From positions 1 through 8,921 of the forward strand of contig JASHQV010000453.1 in assembly GCA_030038955.1 (NCBI GenBank): a stretch of 8,921 nucleotides of DNA, in the 5' to 3' direction. Shown here piece after piece: positions 1 to 6,038 of this stretch; positions within the stretch are counted from its first letter, which is position 1; every line of letters begins with the position of its first letter. The position numbers and the translations under genes are program-made. The notes beneath the pieces are model-generated. The model saw nothing but the letters and a program-made list of their open reading frames with translations, did not search any database and had not been told where the DNA came from. The stretch comes from Solirubrobacteraceae bacterium. GTDB taxonomy: Bacteria > Actinomycetota > Thermoleophilia > Solirubrobacterales > Solirubrobacteraceae.

Positions 1-232
1 TGCGGTCGTCCTCGACCACGTCGGCGCCGTGGCCGCCGGCGATCCGCTGCGCCGTGTGGTCGGAGCTGATGATCAGCATCTGCTCGATCGCGCGCGACCG
101 TCTCAGCGCCGTGACCACGTCGGAGAACATCGCCTCGGCCAACGCTCGTCGCGGACCGGGTTGCATCTCCTCGGCCAGCCGCTGCTTGGCGTCGGTAAAG
201 CTCCTGAGCGGCAGAACCGCCAGCGTGTCCAT
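1..232 (-). CDS. cofC: 2-phospho-L-lactate (or PEP) guanylyltransferase CofC, 5' part only
   Basis: Reading the minus strand from the ATG at 232 gives 77 open codons that run off the left edge of the window, so the gene is truncated by the window and not shown to be broken. The N-terminus (MDTLAVLPLRSFTDAKQRL) has the CofC signature: a beta strand leading into a short basic loop and an AK-RL motif, followed by RRALAEAMFSDVV and, near the edge, GADVVEDDR. CofC is a nucleotidyltransferase that activates 2-phospho-L-lactate, or phosphoenolpyruvate in many actinobacteria, with GTP. The product is the substrate of CofD in coenzyme F420 assembly. It lies 55 bp downstream of cofD on the same strand, so the two genes form a pathway cluster. 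There is no Shine-Dalgarno sequence; a TAGCTT box 9 nt before the ATG may allow a leaderless transcript. Identification rests on the N-terminal third only. Confidence 0.85.
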   Translation of the reverse strand, partial: MDTLAVLPLRSFTDAKQRLAEEMQPGPRRALAEAMFSDVVTALRRSRAIEQMLIISSDHTAQRIAGGHGADVVEDDR

Positions 233-247
233 CGGTCGGGAAAGCTA
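233..247 (-). promoter_or_regulatory. possible internal promoter of cofC (-10 TAGCTT)
   Basis: On the minus strand TAGCTT (247 to 242) matches the actinobacterial TANNNT -10 pattern and ends 9 nt before the cofC ATG, a spacing compatible with transcription starting at or just before the start codon. No Shine-Dalgarno sequence is present. It sits directly downstream of the strong hairpin at the end of cofD. The match is short, no -35 box was recognised, and the call is inference. Confidence 0.3.
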
Positions 248-259
248 CTGCGTGGCGGC

Positions 260-307
260 CGGCGGGGCGGTCGCGGTGAGCGGAGGCTCACCGCGACCGC
301 CCCGCCG
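260..307. terminator. perfect 22-bp hairpin at the cofD 3' end (terminator or attenuator)
   Basis: Bases 260-281 and 286-307 are perfect reverse complements separated by a 4-base loop (282-285). The stem is almost entirely G/C. The cofD stop codon (288-290, read on the minus strand) and its last five or six codons lie inside the stem. No U-tract follows in either direction, so this is not a classic intrinsic terminator. It may be a U-less actinobacterial-type terminator, an mRNA-stabilising or translation-modulating structure between cofD and cofC, or a protein-binding dyad. The structure is seen directly; the role is inferred. Confidence 0.6.
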
Positions 308-1223
308 CCAGCGCCCGCGCGAACTCGAGCGTCTCCGCTGCCAGCCGTCGCCGGCCTCCGGCGCCATCCATCAGCACGTCGGTCTCGAGCACCGGCAGGC
401 CCGCGACCCGCTGGTCCGCGACGAGCCCGTCGACCAGCCCGGCATACACGCTCGCGATCCCCTCGACGCTGCAGTCGACGCCGCGGCACGCGAGGAGCCG
501 CGCGGTCGGGCCCTTCACCACCTCGCCGGCGACCAACGGGCTGATCGCCACAACGGGCGCGCCCGTCGCCTGCAGCGCGGCGTGCAGCTCCGGGATCGCC
601 AGCAGCGGGCCGATCGAGATGACCGGGTTGGACGGGCCGATCACGATCGCCCCAGCCCCGGTGATCGCGGCGCGGACCTCGGGCGTTGCCGCGGCGGCGG
701 CGGCGCCGCGGAACTGCACCTCCTGCACCTCCGGCCAGCCGTCTTCGCCGCGGGCCCGGATCAGGAACTCCTGCAGGCTCCACCAGCGCCCGGCGGCCAG
801 CACCCGGGTACGCACCGGCGCGTCGCTCATCGGCAGCACGCGCCCGCGGGCGCCGAGCCGGCGCGCCAGCTCGGCCTGTACTTGGGTCAGCCGCATGCCA
901 TCCCGCAGCGCGCGCGCTCGCCACAGCCCGATCGCCAGGTCGCGGTCGCCGAGGTTGAACCAGATCTCCTCGCCGAGCTCGCGCAAGCCGTCCATCGCGT
1001 GGAACGTGTCCCCGTCGAGTCCCCAGCCGCGCTTGTCGATCCGGTCAGCCAACCAGAACGTGACGAGATCCGGATCGGGGGAGACGTAGGCGCCATAGAT
1101 CTCGACGTCGTCACCCGTGTTGGCGATCACCGTGAGCCCTTCGGGATCGACCATATCGGCCAGCCCACGGGCCAGCTTGGCGCCTCCGGTACCGCCGGCA
1201 AGGACCACGACGCGATCGCTCAT
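288..1223 (-). CDS. cofD: 2-phospho-L-lactate transferase CofD (F420 biosynthesis)
   Basis: This 311-residue protein transfers the phospholactyl (or phosphoenolpyruvyl) group from the CofC product to the deazaflavin Fo, giving F420-0 or dehydro-F420-0 in the cytoplasm. Family motifs are intact: the N-terminal nucleotide-binding GGTGGAKLARG (residues 10-20), NTGDD (35-39), LGDRDLA (91-97), GPSNPVISI (196-204) and SPLVAGEVVKGP (228-239). Its length is usual for CofD/FbiA. The ATG at 1223 was chosen over upstream in-frame ATGs because it starts exactly at the conserved beta strand and just outside the divergent neighbour; the longer form would run antisense through the HMG-CoA lyase gene. There is no Shine-Dalgarno sequence, and TATGTT ends 7 nt upstream, suggesting a leaderless mRNA. 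cofC follows after a large hairpin. The protein identification is firm; the choice of natural substrate (phospholactate or PEP) cannot be read from the sequence. Confidence 0.96.
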   Translation of the reverse strand: MSDRVVVLAGGTGGAKLARGLADMVDPEGLTVIANTGDDVEIYGAYVSPDPDLVTFWLADRIDKRGWGLDGDTFHAMDGLRELGEEIWFNLGDRDLAIGLWRARALRDGMRLTQVQAELARRLGARGRVLPMSDAPVRTRVLAAGRWWSLQEFLIRARGEDGWPEVQEVQFRGAAAAAATPEVRAAITGAGAIVIGPSNPVISIGPLLAIPELHAALQATGAPVVAISPLVAGEVVKGPTARLLACRGVDCSVEGIASVYAGLVDGLVADQRVAGLPVLETDVLMDGAGGRRRLAAETLEFARALAAGRSR

Positions 1224-1248
1224 CGCGCAAAACATAGACTGACGGCTG
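1224..1248. promoter_or_regulatory. bidirectional leaderless promoter with overlapping -10 boxes
   Basis: Only 25 bp lie between the start codons of cofD (minus) and HMG-CoA lyase (plus). On the plus strand TAGACT (1235-1240) ends 8 nt before the ATG at 1249. On the minus strand TATGTT (1236 to 1231) ends 7 nt before the ATG at 1223. Both match TANNNT and share the central TA at 1235-1236. Neither gene has a Shine-Dalgarno sequence, and there is no room for ordinary leaders unless the promoters sit inside the opposite coding region. Symmetric -10 elements driving divergent transcription are known in bacteria; their use here is inferred from spacing. Confidence 0.6.
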
Positions 1249-2163
1249 ATGGCCGAACTACCCTCCAGCGTGCGCATCCGCGAGGTCGGCCCGCGCGACG
1301 GCTTCCAGAACGAGCCGGAGACGCTGCCCACCGAGGTCAAGGTGAGGCTGATCGAGCTGCTCGGCCAGACCGGGCTGCGGCGCCTCGAGGTGACCAGCTT
1401 CGTGCGCGCGGACGTGATCCCGCAGCTGGCCGACGCCGAGCAGGTGCTCGCCGCTGTCAGGCTGCCACCCGAGGTCTCGGTGAGCGTGCTGATCCCCAAC
1501 GAGCGGGGACTCGAGCGGGCGCTGCGCCAGCGCGAGTGCTTCCACGAGGTGAACGGCTTCCTGTCGGCCTCGGAGACCCACAACGAGCGGAACGTCGGGC
1601 GCTCGGTCGAGCAGTCGCTGGCCGGGCTGCGGCGCGTGTTCGCGCGGGCCGGCGCCGAGGGGCTGCGCTGCGAAGGCGTGATCTCGACCGCGTTCGGCTG
1701 CCCTTACGAAGGGCACGTGCCGGTCGAGCGGGTGCTGGGCGTGGCCCGTGAGCTGGCCGGCGCCGGCGCCGTCGAGGTGGGGTTCGGCGACACCACTGGG
1801 ATGGCCAATCCGCTGGCGGTGCGGGAGTTCTTCGAGCGCGCGGCCGCCGAGCTGCCGGGCGTCGAGCTGACCGCCCACTTCCACAACACGCGCGGGCAGG
1901 GACTGGCGAACGTGGTGGCGGCGCTGGAGGCGGGGGTGGCGAGCTTTGAGTCGAGCTTCGGCGAGCTCGGCGGCTGCCCGGTGCCGGCCGGGGCGACCGG
2001 CAACATCGCCAGCGAGGACCTCGTCTCGATGCTGGCGGAGATGGGGATCGCCACCGGCATCGACCTGGCGGCGCTGCTCGACGCGGCGCGCGCCGCCCAG
2101 GAGGCGCTCGGGCGACCGCTCGGCAGCCATGTGCTGCGGGCCGGCCCGGTGGACTGGCACTGA
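1249..2163 (+). CDS. mvaB: hydroxymethylglutaryl-CoA lyase
   Basis: This 304-residue TIM-barrel lyase cleaves 3-hydroxy-3-methylglutaryl-CoA to acetoacetate and acetyl-CoA, the last step of leucine breakdown. The catalytic set matches the well-studied family: IREVGPRDGFQNE with R16 and D17, the metal-binding HFH pair H210/H212, the flexible-loop cysteine C243 in GGCPVPAGATGN, and N252 before EDLV. Spacing between these residues follows the human enzyme closely. GCPYEG (150-155) and GFGDTTGMANP (178-188) are also conserved. The ATG at 1249 leaves a normal short N-terminus and probably a leaderless mRNA. The stop overlaps the next start as TGATG, so the carboxyltransferase is probably translationally coupled. 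Related DRE-TIM enzymes (isopropylmalate synthase, homocitrate synthase) are longer and lack this cysteine loop, so the assignment is strong. Confidence 0.95.
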   Translation: MAELPSSVRIREVGPRDGFQNEPETLPTEVKVRLIELLGQTGLRRLEVTSFVRADVIPQLADAEQVLAAVRLPPEVSVSVLIPNERGLERALRQRECFHEVNGFLSASETHNERNVGRSVEQSLAGLRRVFARAGAEGLRCEGVISTAFGCPYEGHVPVERVLGVARELAGAGAVEVGFGDTTGMANPLAVREFFERAAAELPGVELTAHFHNTRGQGLANVVAALEAGVASFESSFGELGGCPVPAGATGNIASEDLVSMLAEMGIATGIDLAALLDAARAAQEALGRPLGSHVLRAGPVDWH

Positions 2164-3758
2164 TGCCCGGACGCGATCAACGCACGGCCGAGTCGGGCGC
2201 TGAGCTGCCGGCGACGCCCGGGAGCGACGACTACTCCCGGCTGGCGGAGGCGGGCGAGCGCGCGCTGCTCGGAGGACCGGAGCGCCACCGCGAGAAGGCC
2301 GCCGCGCAGGGGAAGCTGCCGGTGCGAGAGCGGGTCGCGGCGCTGCTTGACGCCGGCTCGTTCGCCGAGGAGGGGCTGCTGGCTGGCTCGGAGCAGCCCG
2401 ATCTCGGCGCCGAGGGCGTGGTCACCGGGATCGGCACCGTCGATGGTCGCACCGTCGCGGTGATGGCCAACGACCCGACCGTCAAGGCCGGCTCGTGGGC
2501 GCCGCGGACCGTCGAGAAGATCCTCCGCATCCAGGAGCGCGCGCTGGCGCTGCGCTGCCCGCTCGTCTATCTGGTCGACTCCGCCGGCGCCAGGATCGAC
2601 CAGCAGGTGCAGATGTTCCCGGGCCGCCGCGGCGCCGGCCGGATCTTCTTCAACCAGGTGCGGCTGTCGGGCGTCGTGCCGCAGGTCTGCCTGCTGTTCG
2701 GACCGAGCGCCGCCGGCGGCGCCTACATCCCCGCGTTCTGCGACGTCGTCGCGATGCGCGACGGCAACGCCTCGATGTACCTGGGATCGCCGCGGATGGC
2801 CGAGATGGTGATCGGCGAGCGGGTCACGCTCGAGCAGATGGGCGGCGCTCGCATGCACACCTCGCGCAGCGGCTGCGGGCACGTGCTGGTCGACTCGGAC
2901 GCGGGCGCGATCGAGTTCGCGCGGCGCTACCTCGGCTACTTCCCGTCGTCGTTCGCGGACGCGGTGCCGGTGGTGCCGGCCCGCAAGCCGGCACCACCGG
3001 GGGAGACCTCGATCCGGGAGCTGATCCCGGCCGACGAGAACAAGCCGTTCGACATGCGCGGGCTGGTCGATGCGCTGATCGATGCCGACTCGTTCCTCGA
3101 GATCCACGCGCGCTGGGCGCGGGAGCTGATCGTCGGCTATGCGCGGCTCGACGGCCGCGCGATCGGCGTCGTCGCCAACCAGCCGAAGGTCAAGGGCGGC
3201 GTGCTGTTCGTCGACTCCTCCGACAAGGCGGCCCGGTTCATCCAGACGTGCAACGCGTTCAACATCCCGCTGCTGTTCCTCGCCGACGTGCCAGGGTTCA
3301 TGATTGGCACCCAGGTCGAGCGCGAGGGGATCATCCGCCACGGCGCCAAGATGGTCAGCGCCGTCTCCGAGGCCACCGTGCCGAAGCTCTCGGTGATCGT
3401 GCGCAAGGCGTACGGCGCCGGGCTGTACGCGATGGCCGGCCCGGCGTTCGACCCCGACTGCTGTTTGGCGCTGCCGACCGCTCAGGTCGCGGTGATGGGA
3501 CCCGAGGCGGCGATCAACGCGGTCTACTACAACCAGCTTCAGGCGATCGCCGACGAGGCCGAGCGGGCGGTGCGCACCGACGAGCTGCGCGCCGCGTACG
3601 CGGCCGATATCGACATCCTCCACCTGGCGGCCGAGCTCGTCGTCGACGCGGTCGTGCAGCCCGAGGAGCTGCGCGCGGAGCTGATCCGGCGGTTCGCGCA
3701 CGCCTCCGGCAAGCACCGCGAGTGGCCTGACAAGCACAATCCGGTCACGCCGGTGTGA
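2163..3758 (+). CDS. acyl-CoA carboxylase carboxyltransferase (beta) subunit, methylcrotonyl-CoA carboxylase-like
   Basis: The 531-residue protein has the two crotonase-fold halves of biotin-dependent carboxyltransferases, about residues 50-270 and 283-520. These transfer CO2 from carboxybiotin to an acyl-CoA. N-half motifs include GVVTGIGTVDGR (85-96) and the oxyanion-forming GPSAAGGAYIPA (180-191). The C-half has NQPKVKGGVLFVDSSDKAARF (339-359), PGFMIGTQVEREGI (377-390), HGAKMVSAVSEATVPK (393-408) and RKAYGAGLYAMAG (414-426). The AAGGAYIPA order resembles methylcrotonyl-CoA carboxylase more than propionyl-CoA carboxylase, while the RKAYG loop is closer to the propionyl type, so substrate is not certain. 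Overlap with an upstream HMG-CoA lyase favours leucine/isovalerate degradation. A partner biotin carboxylase/biotin carrier subunit is required but is not in this window. The gene starts within the upstream stop codon without a strong Shine-Dalgarno sequence, and its 3' end overlaps the convergent gene by 14 bp. Confidence 0.92.
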   Translation: MPGRDQRTAESGAELPATPGSDDYSRLAEAGERALLGGPERHREKAAAQGKLPVRERVAALLDAGSFAEEGLLAGSEQPDLGAEGVVTGIGTVDGRTVAVMANDPTVKAGSWAPRTVEKILRIQERALALRCPLVYLVDSAGARIDQQVQMFPGRRGAGRIFFNQVRLSGVVPQVCLLFGPSAAGGAYIPAFCDVVAMRDGNASMYLGSPRMAEMVIGERVTLEQMGGARMHTSRSGCGHVLVDSDAGAIEFARRYLGYFPSSFADAVPVVPARKPAPPGETSIRELIPADENKPFDMRGLVDALIDADSFLEIHARWARELIVGYARLDGRAIGVVANQPKVKGGVLFVDSSDKAARFIQTCNAFNIPLLFLADVPGFMIGTQVEREGIIRHGAKMVSAVSEATVPKLSVIVRKAYGAGLYAMAGPAFDPDCCLALPTAQVAVMGPEAAINAVYYNQLQAIADEAERAVRTDELRAAYAADIDILHLAAELVVDAVVQPEELRAELIRRFAHASGKHREWPDKHNPVTPV

Positions 3759-4956
3759 CGTCCGCCAGGTAGGCGTCGATCGCGTCGACCAGCGCCAGGC
3801 AGGCGAGCAGCACCCGCTCGATCGCGTCGTCGTCGAGGCGCTCGCCGGTGTCGGTGGCCCGGTGCGAGCGCGGCGCCAGGCCGAGCGGGTCGCGGGCGGT
3901 GATCGTCAGCGCCGGGAGGCCGGCGTAGCGCGCCGCCAGCGCCGGCGAGCTGCCGCGGCTGCGCAGCGCCCGCAGCCCCAGTCCCGGGTCCTGACCTGCC
4001 ACCTCGGCCGCGAGACGCCGGAGCACGGGGGAGTAGCCGCGCGGAATCAGCGCCCCGTCGCTGCGCAACCACGCTGGGATGCCGGCGCCGCACGGGCCGA
4101 GGCCGAGCACGACCGTCGTTCGCGGACGGTGCTCGCGATGACGCCGCAGGTATCGCCTCAGCCCGACGATCTGGCCGTCGCCGGCGCCGGTCAGCACCAG
4201 CTCGACGGCGGCGTGGGCGGGGGGCGCGGCGTCGAGCGCTCTGACCAGCGCGATCGCGACGCCGACGCCGGCGGCGTTGTCGCCCGCCCCGGGGCACCAG
4301 GCGGCGCCGGCCAGCTCGAGCAGCACCGCCAGCGCGAGCACCAGCCCGACCGTCGGCAGCAGCTGTGCCAGCTTCAGCGCGGTGCCGCCTGAGCCGGTGG
4401 CGCGCAGCAGCGCGACGGTGAGCGCCCAGGCGAGTGCGATCGCCAGCCAGGCGGCCCAGCCGGGGGCGCGACCACCGGTGGCGGCGCGGAGCTTCGCGGA
4501 GGCGCGCCGCAGACCCTCGCGGTAGGCGAGCCCCTGCCTGCCGGCGTCGAGGTTGGCGGTGACGATCAGTCGCAGCGGCGGCGTTGCCGAGCCGGCGCGC
4601 GGGGGGGCGGGGCTGACCACGTTCTGGCTGGCGTGCTCGGGGGTGAGGCGTCTCCCGGGGGAGGTGCCGAAGCTCGCGTCGGCCAGCGTGCACAGCAGCG
4701 CCGCGGCCAGCAGTCCGGCGCCCACGTCCGGGGTGGCGATCGAGACGAGGCTGCCGGCGAGCCCGAGGCCGGCGTGCCACGCCTGCGCCATCGCCCAGTT
4801 CGGTCGGCACCAGAAGGTCTCGAGCGCGGTGCCGCGGCCGCCACCCCGCTCGACCTCGGTGGCCAGCCACGCCGCCGCCCGTCGCTCGGCGTTGGTCCCC
4901 GCGCCCCGGTCGGCGATGGCCGACAGCGAGCGGGCGATCTCCGCGGCAGCGCTCAT
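3745..4956 (-). CDS. M28-peptidase-like membrane protein with degenerate metal site
   Basis: The 403-residue product reads as an M28 aminopeptidase fold interrupted by membrane segments at about 57-74, 78-93, 166-185 and 196-217. Homology lies in ANLDAGRQG (134-142), PGAGDNAAGVGVAIALVRAL (222-241), ELVLTGAGDGQIVGLRRYL (252-270) and SHRATDTGERLDDDAIE (364-380). Aligning these by eye with the family pattern, the first metal His is N135, the catalytic/metal Glu-Glu pair is G259-D260, and the later metal Asp is G287. D137, D226 and H365 remain. Active M28 enzymes need the lost residues, so peptidase activity is doubtful; a binding or scaffold role is possible. The start at 4956 gives the usual Ser/Ala-rich helix leading to RGAGTNAERRAAAWL. 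It is divergent from the inositol-phosphatase-family gene across a repeat-rich spacer. Function is unknown; the fold call is moderately strong. Confidence 0.8.
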   Translation of the reverse strand: MSAAAEIARSLSAIADRGAGTNAERRAAAWLATEVERGGGRGTALETFWCRPNWAMAQAWHAGLGLAGSLVSIATPDVGAGLLAAALLCTLADASFGTSPGRRLTPEHASQNVVSPAPPRAGSATPPLRLIVTANLDAGRQGLAYREGLRRASAKLRAATGGRAPGWAAWLAIALAWALTVALLRATGSGGTALKLAQLLPTVGLVLALAVLLELAGAAWCPGAGDNAAGVGVAIALVRALDAAPPAHAAVELVLTGAGDGQIVGLRRYLRRHREHRPRTTVVLGLGPCGAGIPAWLRSDGALIPRGYSPVLRRLAAEVAGQDPGLGLRALRSRGSSPALAARYAGLPALTITARDPLGLAPRSHRATDTGERLDDDAIERVLLACLALVDAIDAYLADVTPA

Positions 4957-4970
4957 CAGGGGTCGTGACG

Positions 4971-4976
4971 AAATTA
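4971..4976 (-). promoter_or_regulatory. possible -10 box (TAATTT) of the M28-like gene
   Basis: Read on the minus strand, TAATTT (4976 to 4971) fits TANNNT and is the only AT-rich hexamer upstream of the gene. It ends 14 nt before the ATG, predicting a leader of about 7 nt with no Shine-Dalgarno sequence. It straddles the inner end of the left inverted-repeat arm, so if the repeat is mobile the promoter would have come with it. No -35 box was recognised. Confidence 0.35.
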
Positions 4977-5010
4977 GTTGTGGAATCCGGCGAGTGGCTG
5001 GGCGTGGATG

Positions 5011-5066
5011 GCAGCCGCGGCTCGCGACGAGGATACCTGGCGTATCTGAGGGCGAGCCGCGGCTGC
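5011..5066. promoter_or_regulatory. nested dyad with two copies of AGCCGCGGCT, 42 bp apart
   Basis: Bases 5011-5025 and 5052-5066 are perfect 15-bp reverse complements. Each contains the self-complementary decamer AGCCGCGGCT (5013-5022 and 5055-5064), whose centres are 42 bp apart, about four helical turns. Between them GATAC (5032-5036) and GTATC (5042-5046) form a smaller dyad, and a third lies just outside at 5072-5083 (GCGTC-CA-GACGC). Such spacing suits cooperative binding of a dimeric regulator controlling both divergent genes; alternatively it is the stem of an RNA hairpin. The repeats are seen; the function is inferred. Confidence 0.5.
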
Positions 5067-5125
5067 GAGACGCGTCCAGACGCCGTCGGAGCCGCAGATC
5101 ATTCCGTCACGACCCCTTAGCGGGG

Positions 5126-5131
5126 CATGAT
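5126..5131 (+). promoter_or_regulatory. weak -10 candidate (CATGAT) for the phosphatase gene
   Basis: CATGAT ends 6 nt before the chosen ATG at 5138, a spacing that fits a leaderless mRNA, and there is no Shine-Dalgarno sequence. The first base deviates from TANNNT. The same GCATGAT string precedes the tRNA-Leu(TAG) gene at a comparable position, which is mild support for use as a promoter element. Confidence 0.25.
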
Positions 5132-5137
5132 GGCAAG

Positions 5138-6025
5138 ATGCGACTGGTGTCGCGTGAGCAGGATCCGTCGCTGCCGCCTGAGAGGCCTGGGGTGGCGGTG
5201 GCCGAGCAGGATCTGCTCGCGCTGGCCGAGGAGGCGGCCCGCGCCGGCGGCGTCGAGCTGATGCAGCGCTTCGGCCGCGAGCCGGTCGACGTGCGGACGA
5301 AGAGCACGCCGACCGACCCGGTGTCGGCCGCCGACGTCGCCTCCGAGCGCGCGATCCGCCGGTTGCTCGATGGCGCGCGCCCGGACGATCTCGTGCTGGG
5401 GGAGGAGGGCGGCGAGCGCCGCGCGGACGCGGGTGCCGAAGCAGCAGGAGCACTCCGCTGGGTGGTGGACCCGCTCGATGGAACCGTCAACTTCCTATAC
5501 GGCATCCCTCAGTTCGCCGTCAGCATCGCCTGCGAGGACGGCGCCGGGACGCTGCTCGGCGTGGTCCTGGATCCGGTGCGCGACGAGTGCTTCAGCGCCA
5601 GCCGCAGCACCGCTCCGCGGCTGAACGGGCGGCCGCTGCCGGCGCGGGCGGAGCGTCCGCTGGCGCGGACGCTGGTCGCGACCGGCTTCGCGTACGAAGC
5701 GGACGTCCGCGCCCTGCAGGCGCAGGCGATGACGCGGGTGCTGCCCCGGGTGCGCGACATCCGCCGCGCCGGCGCCGCGGCGCTCGATCTCTGCTGGTGT
5801 GCGTGCGGTCGCCTCGACGCGTACTTCGAGCGCAGCCTGCGCCTCTGGGATGTCGCCGCGGGCGCGCTGATCTGCGCACGCGCAGGCCTGGTCGTGCGCG
5901 AGCTGCTGGCGGTCGGGCGGGGCGGCGATCAGCCCGGGCTGCCGGCCGGGCTGATCGCCGCCCCGCCCACGGTGGTCGACGAGCTGGAGGCGCTGGTCGC
6001 CGGTGCGGCCCCGGCCGGGCAATAG
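5138..6025 (+). CDS. inositol monophosphatase family protein
   Basis: The 295-residue protein belongs to the Mg2+-dependent, lithium-sensitive-type sugar phosphatase fold. Metal-binding motifs are complete: GEEGG with E89/E90, DPLDGTVNF with D111 and D114 (111-119), and LWDVAAG with D238 (236-242). TDPVSAADVASE (59-70) is the conserved N-terminal helix region. Likely substrates are myo-inositol-1-phosphate or related sugar phosphates; members also act as histidinol-phosphatase, fructose-1,6-bisphosphatase or 3',5'-bisphosphate nucleotidase, and the sequence does not separate these. The open frame extends far upstream into the antisense of the M28-like gene, so the start must be chosen: the ATG at 5138 follows the inverted-repeat spacer and gives a normal length, with GTG codons at 5147 or 5192 as alternatives because the first 18 residues look unconserved. 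Its TAG stop overlaps the probable -10 box of the following tRNA gene. Confidence 0.9.
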   Translation: MRLVSREQDPSLPPERPGVAVAEQDLLALAEEAARAGGVELMQRFGREPVDVRTKSTPTDPVSAADVASERAIRRLLDGARPDDLVLGEEGGERRADAGAEAAGALRWVVDPLDGTVNFLYGIPQFAVSIACEDGAGTLLGVVLDPVRDECFSASRSTAPRLNGRPLPARAERPLARTLVATGFAYEADVRALQAQAMTRVLPRVRDIRRAGAAALDLCWCACGRLDAYFERSLRLWDVAAGALICARAGLVVRELLAVGRGGDQPGLPAGLIAAPPTVVDELEALVAGAAPAGQ

Positions 6026-6028
6026 ACT
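6023..6028 (+). promoter_or_regulatory. probable -10 box (TAGACT) of tRNA-Leu(CAA), overlapping the upstream stop codon
   Basis: TAGACT is identical to the plus-strand -10 proposed for HMG-CoA lyase. Its first three bases are the stop codon of the phosphatase gene. It ends 10 nt before the mature tRNA, so transcription would begin a few bases 5' of the tRNA. No clear -35 box is visible in the upstream coding sequence, and read-through from the phosphatase gene could also supply transcript. Confidence 0.4.
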
Positions 6029-6038
6029 CCGAGGGCGC

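Larger units (their letters stand above)
4958..5117. repeat. 160-bp segment bounded by a 17-bp inverted repeat
   Basis: Bases 4958-4974 and 5101-5117 are reverse complements at 16 of 17 positions; the single mismatch becomes a G-U pair in a minus-strand RNA. The left arm ends 1 nt from the start codon of the minus-strand M28-like gene and the right arm ends 20 nt before the ATG of the plus-strand phosphatase gene, so the segment fills the divergent intergenic region. Its interior carries further dyads at 5011-5066 and 5072-5083. I found no clear target-site duplication beside the arms. It could be a small non-autonomous transposable element (MITE), a paired operator for both genes, or a structured RNA; the sequence alone does not decide. 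Confidence 0.6.

Noticed and set aside
1224..1583. 120-residue N-terminal extension of cofD
   Set aside because: It would lie antisense inside HMG-CoA lyase, and the conserved CofD N-terminus begins exactly at the ATG at 1223.
54..1751. Long plus-strand open frame (565 codons) antisense to cofD
   Set aside because: It runs through cofD on the opposite strand and then out of frame through HMG-CoA lyase. The composition is Arg/Ala/Gly-rich without domains, a typical shadow in high-GC DNA.
1704..3737. Long minus-strand open frame (677 codons) antisense to the carboxyltransferase
   Set aside because: The opposite strand encodes two clear enzymes with intact motifs. The antisense product is His/Arg/Asp-rich with no recognisable family.
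4958..5117. CRISPR array or toxin-antitoxin locus in the divergent spacer
   Set aside because: The repeats are inverted, not a regular direct array, and no small coding frame with a start signal fits between them.
4553..5137. N-terminal extension of the inositol-phosphatase-family protein
   Set aside because: It would be antisense to the M28-like gene and cross the inverted-repeat spacer. The residues are unlike the family, and the normal length is reached from 5138.
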